Source: an archaeon (GTDB lineage Archaea > Thermoproteota > Nitrososphaeria > Nitrososphaerales > JACAEJ01). From it: a stretch of 64,000 bases of DNA. The DNA is taken from NCBI GenBank assembly GCA_024256265.1, contig JACGUK010000004.1, forward strand, positions 124,001 to 188,000, given 5' to 3'. The position numbers and the translations under genes were made by a program. The notes under the pieces were generated by a model. The model was not told where the DNA came from. It ran no database searches and was given only the letters and a program-made list of their open reading frames with translations. Shown one piece after another: positions 60,893-64,000 of the stretch. The stretch's first letter is position 1. The number at the start of each line of letters is the position of its first letter.

Positions 60893-61546
60893 TCAGTTTA
60901 TGTTGACAACAGCTCCTTTTATCTTCATCGGTCCTAAAGATTCGATATTGGCACTCGTTCCAGCCTTGATGTTGATTGTTTGTCTACTCTCTAACTTTAT
61001 ATCCCCATCAGAAGTTACTGATGTTGCTCCTTTGGTCTTCACAGATATGTTAGCATTAGACTCTATGGTTATGTCGCCATCTCTGCTCATCTTGAGGATG
61101 GTCTTTCCAGCTTTAGCATTGATTTCATCGTCTGTAATAGATAATATCATCCCTCCTGGAAATTCAAAGTAAATCCTTCTAAGACCCTCTTGCCTACTAT
61201 AAGGAGGTTTGTAGATTACTTCTTCCATCTTGCTGGTAGGAGGTCTATCTTCATCGGTATAGAGCCTTCCAATGATTATAGGTGAATTTATATCACCATT
61301 CAAAAATGCAACTAACACTAAATCTCCAGTGTGAGGGATGTTGACCAATCCTATATGTTGAGTTGCTACTGGAACTCTTCTCAACTCTACGTCACGATTC
61401 TTAAGTTTAACGTTACATTCATAATTGTCTTTATCACTATCACTTGAATGAGGGAATACTGAAGTAACGACCCCTAGCTCTACTAAATGCAACTTTTTTA
61501 CCTCTATTTCAGCAATCTTCTTAATTGTTTCCACCACACTAACCAA
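60893..61546 (-). CDS. Baseplate spike protein (gpV/gp45-like)
   Basis: 217 aa. After an N-terminal helix, LVELGVVTSVFPHSSDSDKD, CNVKLKNRDVELRRVPVATQ, HIGLVNIPHTGDLVLVAFLN and INSPIIIGRLYTDEDRPP form the OB fold of phage spike and VgrG proteins. From residue 130 the sequence repeats short strands (DGDITIESNANISVKTKGAT, then DGDIKLESRQTINIKAG), the trimeric beta-needle. The PAAR protein would bind its tip. The hub gene gpD is 3 bp upstream. Confidence 0.87.
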   Translation of the reverse strand: MVSVVETIKKIAEIEVKKLHLVELGVVTSVFPHSSDSDKDNYECNVKLKNRDVELRRVPVATQHIGLVNIPHTGDLVLVAFLNGDINSPIIIGRLYTDEDRPPTSKMEEVIYKPPYSRQEGLRRIYFEFPGGMILSITDDEINAKAGKTILKMSRDGDITIESNANISVKTKGATSVTSDGDIKLESRQTINIKAGTSANIESLGPMKIKGAVVNIN

Positions 61547-61549
61547 TTA

Positions 61550-62518
61550 TTATCTCACACTCCTACAACCTATAATGCTCTTAAAGCCTTCTGATTTATT
61601 AAAAATATGTTCAACGCTTCTAACTTGAAAATCTCCATTCAAATTCGAATCTGGCATACTTTTTATCTCTAAAGTATCGCCTATTTTTACCTCAGGCTTA
61701 CCTATGGTTTCTATATTTACAAGAAGATTTCTATTGAGTGTGTTTAGCTTGGCTTTGGCAACTTTTTCAGCAGTATCCTTATCTCTTAAAACAGGATCTG
61801 TTATCATAAGAGTTGGGCCACTACCAGCTACGCCTTCAACTTCCTTTTTTGTCAACCAATGCCAAGTATCAGACCCTTTAGTGCTCGAGGGGCTCTCCCC
61901 AAAGACCTTAACAGAGCCAAATTCTGACTTGTAACAGTATCCATCTGCGCTTACGATGTTCTTCCCATACTCGAATGTATGAACATTCTCTCTAGAGTAC
62001 TTCTTGAATATCAGTTTGTTATCGCTTGTTACATAGATATCAAAGCCACATCTCTCAGCCAACTCTCTTATATGCTCATATGCATTTTTATTATCATCGA
62101 TAACATATGAGGGAAGGTTTATTCCATCCGTTATCTCCCCTGTAGCAACTCCTGATGCTTTAGCTAAGTCAGATACTATCTTCCCAGCGGACTGCTTTTC
62201 ATAAAGCCTATTCGTTCTTTGGTTTATGAGCTTCCATATAGAGTTAAGACCTGTAACTCTTATCTTTGAAACTTCAGGCTTTACTACATCTACCTTGCCC
62301 TTGAACACATCTATAAGTTCTTGATCATATCCAAGTGAGATAGAAACATCATCATCTTGCTTGAACTTCAAGCTCTTATCACTCATTCTTAATATTACTT
62401 CAAAACTATCGACGGGAATATCCATGCTAAGGTTAACGTAAATGCTTACAACATCGTCTGAAGTGCTTGGGTCTAATGTATCTGATGCTATTTGTAGCTT
62501 ATATGCCGGATGTAGCAT
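61550..62518 (-). CDS. gpD-like tail hub protein
   Basis: 322 aa. YKLQIASDTLDPSTSDDVVS, IPVDSFEVILR and VSISLGYDQELIDVFKGKVD are the opening barrels of phage late control gene D. LAERCGFDIYVTSDNKLIFK and DKDTAEKVAKAKLNTLNRNL, then GDTLEIKSMPDSNLNGDFQV are the rest. It forms the hub at the centre of the baseplate, with the gpV spike. First intact gene of the minus-strand operon. A broken copy of its first codons is found at the right edge of the window. Confidence 0.85.
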   Translation of the reverse strand: MLHPAYKLQIASDTLDPSTSDDVVSIYVNLSMDIPVDSFEVILRMSDKSLKFKQDDDVSISLGYDQELIDVFKGKVDVVKPEVSKIRVTGLNSIWKLINQRTNRLYEKQSAGKIVSDLAKASGVATGEITDGINLPSYVIDDNKNAYEHIRELAERCGFDIYVTSDNKLIFKKYSRENVHTFEYGKNIVSADGYCYKSEFGSVKVFGESPSSTKGSDTWHWLTKKEVEGVAGSGPTLMITDPVLRDKDTAEKVAKAKLNTLNRNLLVNIETIGKPEVKIGDTLEIKSMPDSNLNGDFQVRSVEHIFNKSEGFKSIIGCRSVR

Positions 62519-62666
62519 TTAAAATTGACCGATAAATCATGATGTTACTGAGATAATAAGCTTTTATTCTTAGATGAACTTTACAATATTTCTTTCTAAG
62601 ATCTAAAAAACATGATATGACGGTTAGGTAGAAGATTTTCTCCTGATCCTTCTTTTAGCAGTTCTT

Positions 62667-62902
62667 TTATTCTTCCTCACTCACTTCTTCTTCTGAACTT
62701 TCCTCTTCACTCACTTCCTCACTTGCTTCTTCTTCACTTACTTCTTCTGATGGAGCTTCTTCTTCACTTACTTCTTCTGATGGAGCTTCTTCTTCACTTA
62801 CTTCTTCTGATGGAGCTTCTTCTTCACTTACTTCTTCTGATGGAGCTATTCCTTCTTCTCAACCATTTCAGACACTTCGTATTGCTTTTTGTGAGACTTC
62901 AT
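62667..62902 (-). pseudogene. Acidic decapeptide-repeat protein with a frameshift
   Basis: The ATG at 62900-62902 opens MKSHKKQYEVSEMVEKKE and stops at TAG. One base further along, a second frame encodes GIAPSEEVSEEEAPSEEVSE and continues through four perfect ten-residue repeats (EAPSEEVSEE), then more Glu/Ser sequence, ending TAA at 62667-62669. The junction needs one extra base (AAGAAGGAATAG). The combined product would be about 78 aa, basic at the start and extremely acidic after. Either the gene is broken, or a programmed slip joins the frames. It lies upstream of gpD. Confidence 0.6.
62725..62844. repeat. Four perfect 30-bp tandem repeats
   Basis: Units at 62725, 62755, 62785 and 62815 are identical. 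Each encodes one EAPSEEVSEE decapeptide on the minus strand. Perfect identity means recent copy-number change by slippage. Diverged partial units (SEEVSEE) continue on the left. Confidence 0.95.
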
Positions 62903-62986
62903 ATTTAAGTATATCAAAAGAAATAATCTTTTCAGCAATTGGACCACGAAATGCTAATATATCTTGCTTGAGGAGTAATGTAGACT

Positions 62987-63886
62987 ATGGCAACATTCGT
63001 CTTCGTCCTCTCTGATGAATCTAAAGAACCCACTGATGAAAATGATCCAAATACATGGGTGTTAAAATATGCTCGAGCCCGCCACACGGACGTCCAAGTG
63101 TATCGTGTACTAAGCGTTGAAGAGGCAATAGACATAATGCTAAAAGAACTCGGATCAGGAGGAAAAACATTAGAGAAAGTGTATATCTACACTCATTCTG
63201 CCCCATCAGGTTTTGTTTGGGGGCGTCTAAGAACTAATGAACCTAACCCTGGTACTATTTCTGTGTCAAATGCAGAAAATTTTCTAAACTCTTCTAATAA
63301 AGTTAGTGCTTTATCCAAATATTCTAACGCATCAACAAAGGTCTACTTTCGTGGATGCAATTTGGGGAATAATAAAAAAGCTTTGATGATCTGGCGGGAT
63401 ATTTTTGGTGGAAAACTCGGATCAGGTAGTGCAGCTGATATGTATATGTACTATGGCTTAGAACTGTGTCCATTGCAGGCTACAAGAAATAGACAAGTGG
63501 TCCTCACAAAGATGATAAGCCATACTAGAGATGTAGCCTCTATGATTCAAGAACTCAAAAATAAATATAAAGAGAGCGATGATGTTTGGCAAAAATATGA
63601 GAAAAAACTCAACGATGATCTAAACAAGTGGTTGACTGAAAGGTACAATCTCCTCAAAAATGGAGGGGAACTTCCACCTAATATGATTAACATTCCTAAT
63701 GACCAAGTTGTTGAGAAGATGAGAAGTCTTTTCAATAATCATGGCGGACTCCCTAATATGCGTCTCATGCCAAACATACCGCCAGCCGGCATCAATCCAC
63801 GGATAACTCGTCAGCAACTCAGAACACAAGGTGCAATTTTTCCTGAAGACCCAGGCTGGTCTGCGCATATTATGACTGTGCCTTGA
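62987..63886 (+). CDS. Candidate clan CD (caspase-fold)-like peptidase, possible injected effector
   Basis: 299 aa. LEKVYIYTHSAPSGFVWGRL has a hydrophobic strand ending in His 70 and a Gly, and STKVYFRGCNLGNNKKALMI has a second strand ending in Cys 124. That His...Gly/Cys layout after parallel strands is that of clan CD peptidases and of the DUF4347 family ('H.s.G ... l.GCn.a'). The C-terminal half is helical, then proline-rich. GAGGAG precedes the ATG. Divergent from the baseplate operon across 84 bp. Effector status is inferred from position; identity from motif only. Confidence 0.45.
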   Translation: MATFVFVLSDESKEPTDENDPNTWVLKYARARHTDVQVYRVLSVEEAIDIMLKELGSGGKTLEKVYIYTHSAPSGFVWGRLRTNEPNPGTISVSNAENFLNSSNKVSALSKYSNASTKVYFRGCNLGNNKKALMIWRDIFGGKLGSGSAADMYMYYGLELCPLQATRNRQVVLTKMISHTRDVASMIQELKNKYKESDDVWQKYEKKLNDDLNKWLTERYNLLKNGGELPPNMINIPNDQVVEKMRSLFNNHGGLPNMRLMPNIPPAGINPRITRQQLRTQGAIFPEDPGWSAHIMTVP

Positions 63887-64000
63887 TTTCCACTTCTTCT
63901 ACGTCTCCGTATCCTTCAGCATTTATTGTAACTTTACACTTTCTAAGGAACAAATCATCTTGCCTAGGTATCTGAGGCTATTTGTAGCTCATAGGTTGGA
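63870..64000 (-). pseudogene. Broken second copy of the gpD start, joined to an unknown C-terminal piece
   Basis: At the window edge the minus strand reads YELQIASDT then TAG. It is the counterpart of YKLQIASDT at the gpD start, with the DNA alike over about 35 bp. One frame over, RQDDLFLRKCKVTINAEGYG, then DVEEVEIKAQS and TAA follows. A frameshift would join the two into one protein end. The gene extends beyond the window, so whether it is a paralogue or a duplicated fragment cannot be settled here. Confidence 0.45.

Noticed and set aside
62725..62844. Possible CRISPR array from regularly spaced repeats
   Set aside because: The 30-bp units are head-to-tail with no spacers, lie in coding sequence and have no cas genes nearby.
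62723..62908. Plus-strand frame of repeated LLLHLLLLMEL
   Set aside because: It is the antisense of the 30-bp repeats; the minus-strand reading (EAPSEEVSEE) has the signature of a real acidic repeat protein.

Overview
The window is archaeal chromosome. The evidence is an archaeal-type information-processing set: ribosomal protein L10e, Dph2, exosome Csl4, RNA polymerase subunit L, TFS, a long multi-OB-fold RPA, a class I CCA-adding enzyme, ThpR, HerA/NurA, Lhr, Sec61-beta, DUF2070 and A-type ATPase subunits F, I, C and a coiled-coil peripheral-stalk subunit. tRNA genes carry introns, one of them in a non-canonical place. The DNA is A+T rich, genes are tightly packed with short overlaps, and many starts are TTG or GTG. 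I would place it with the TACK/Thermoproteota archaea (Bathyarchaeia- or Nitrososphaeria-like), but the window alone does not fix the lineage.

Layout from the left. 0-2.6 kb: the 5' part of a RamA-like corrinoid-activating protein, a 78-aa protein and a MetE-like methyltransferase, together suggesting corrinoid or methyl transfer. 2.6-2.9 kb: tRNA-Leu(CAG) and an intron-containing tRNA-Ser(CGA). 2.9-7 kb: a winged-helix regulator and a complete ECF transporter operon (S, A, A', T), divergent across a perfect 29-bp palindrome and bracketed by direct repeats of about 115 bp. 7-8.5 kb: phoU and pstB without pstSCA. 8.6-19 kb: nth, purN-folD, CorA-like, DUF2070 with an unmarked Sec61-beta, a PLP enzyme/DUF1611/RHH-Cys-cluster operon, RPA, and hicB with a hicA that lacks a start codon. 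19-25 kb: Lhr, NurA, HerA and an EVE-domain protein. 25-34.5 kb: siroheme reductase plus TusA, nitroreductase, CBS protein, IlvE, two tRNA-Pro genes around a DUF47-PiT phosphate pair, CCA enzyme and ThpR. 34.5-36 kb: a foreign-looking archaeal STAND-type ATPase flanked by two pairs of a short repeat. 36-45.5 kb: UPF0201, TIM-barrel isomerase, RNase Z, ATPase subunits, PaREP1 protein, an A+T-rich pheA-tyrA pair and an integrase remnant. 45.5-48.7 kb: the L10e-dph2-csl4-rpoL-tfs cluster and a small zinc finger.

Two parts are the most unusual. At 48.7-52 kb a three-gene operon encodes a short (642 aa) SMC protein whose head motifs match eukaryotic Smc5/Smc6 rather than classical SMC. It is followed by a kleisin-like protein and a protein that reads as tandem winged helices (Nse3/MAGE-like or ScpB-like). 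At 56-64 kb lies a contractile-tail baseplate locus: PAAR tip, gpD hub, gpV spike, gp25, gpJ, gpI, a probable tail terminator and one unknown structural protein. No sheath, tube, capsid, portal or terminase gene is visible before the window ends, so it is either part of an extracellular contractile injection system or of a tailed provirus. A divergent 299-aa protein with a His...Cys arrangement like clan CD (caspase-fold) peptidases sits beside it and is a candidate effector.

Signs of decay and turnover are concentrated near these accessory genes. They include a frameshifted acidic-repeat gene, a frameshifted DUF2283 gene, an integrase C-terminal stump, truncated secreted-protein starts, and a second broken gpD start at the right edge.
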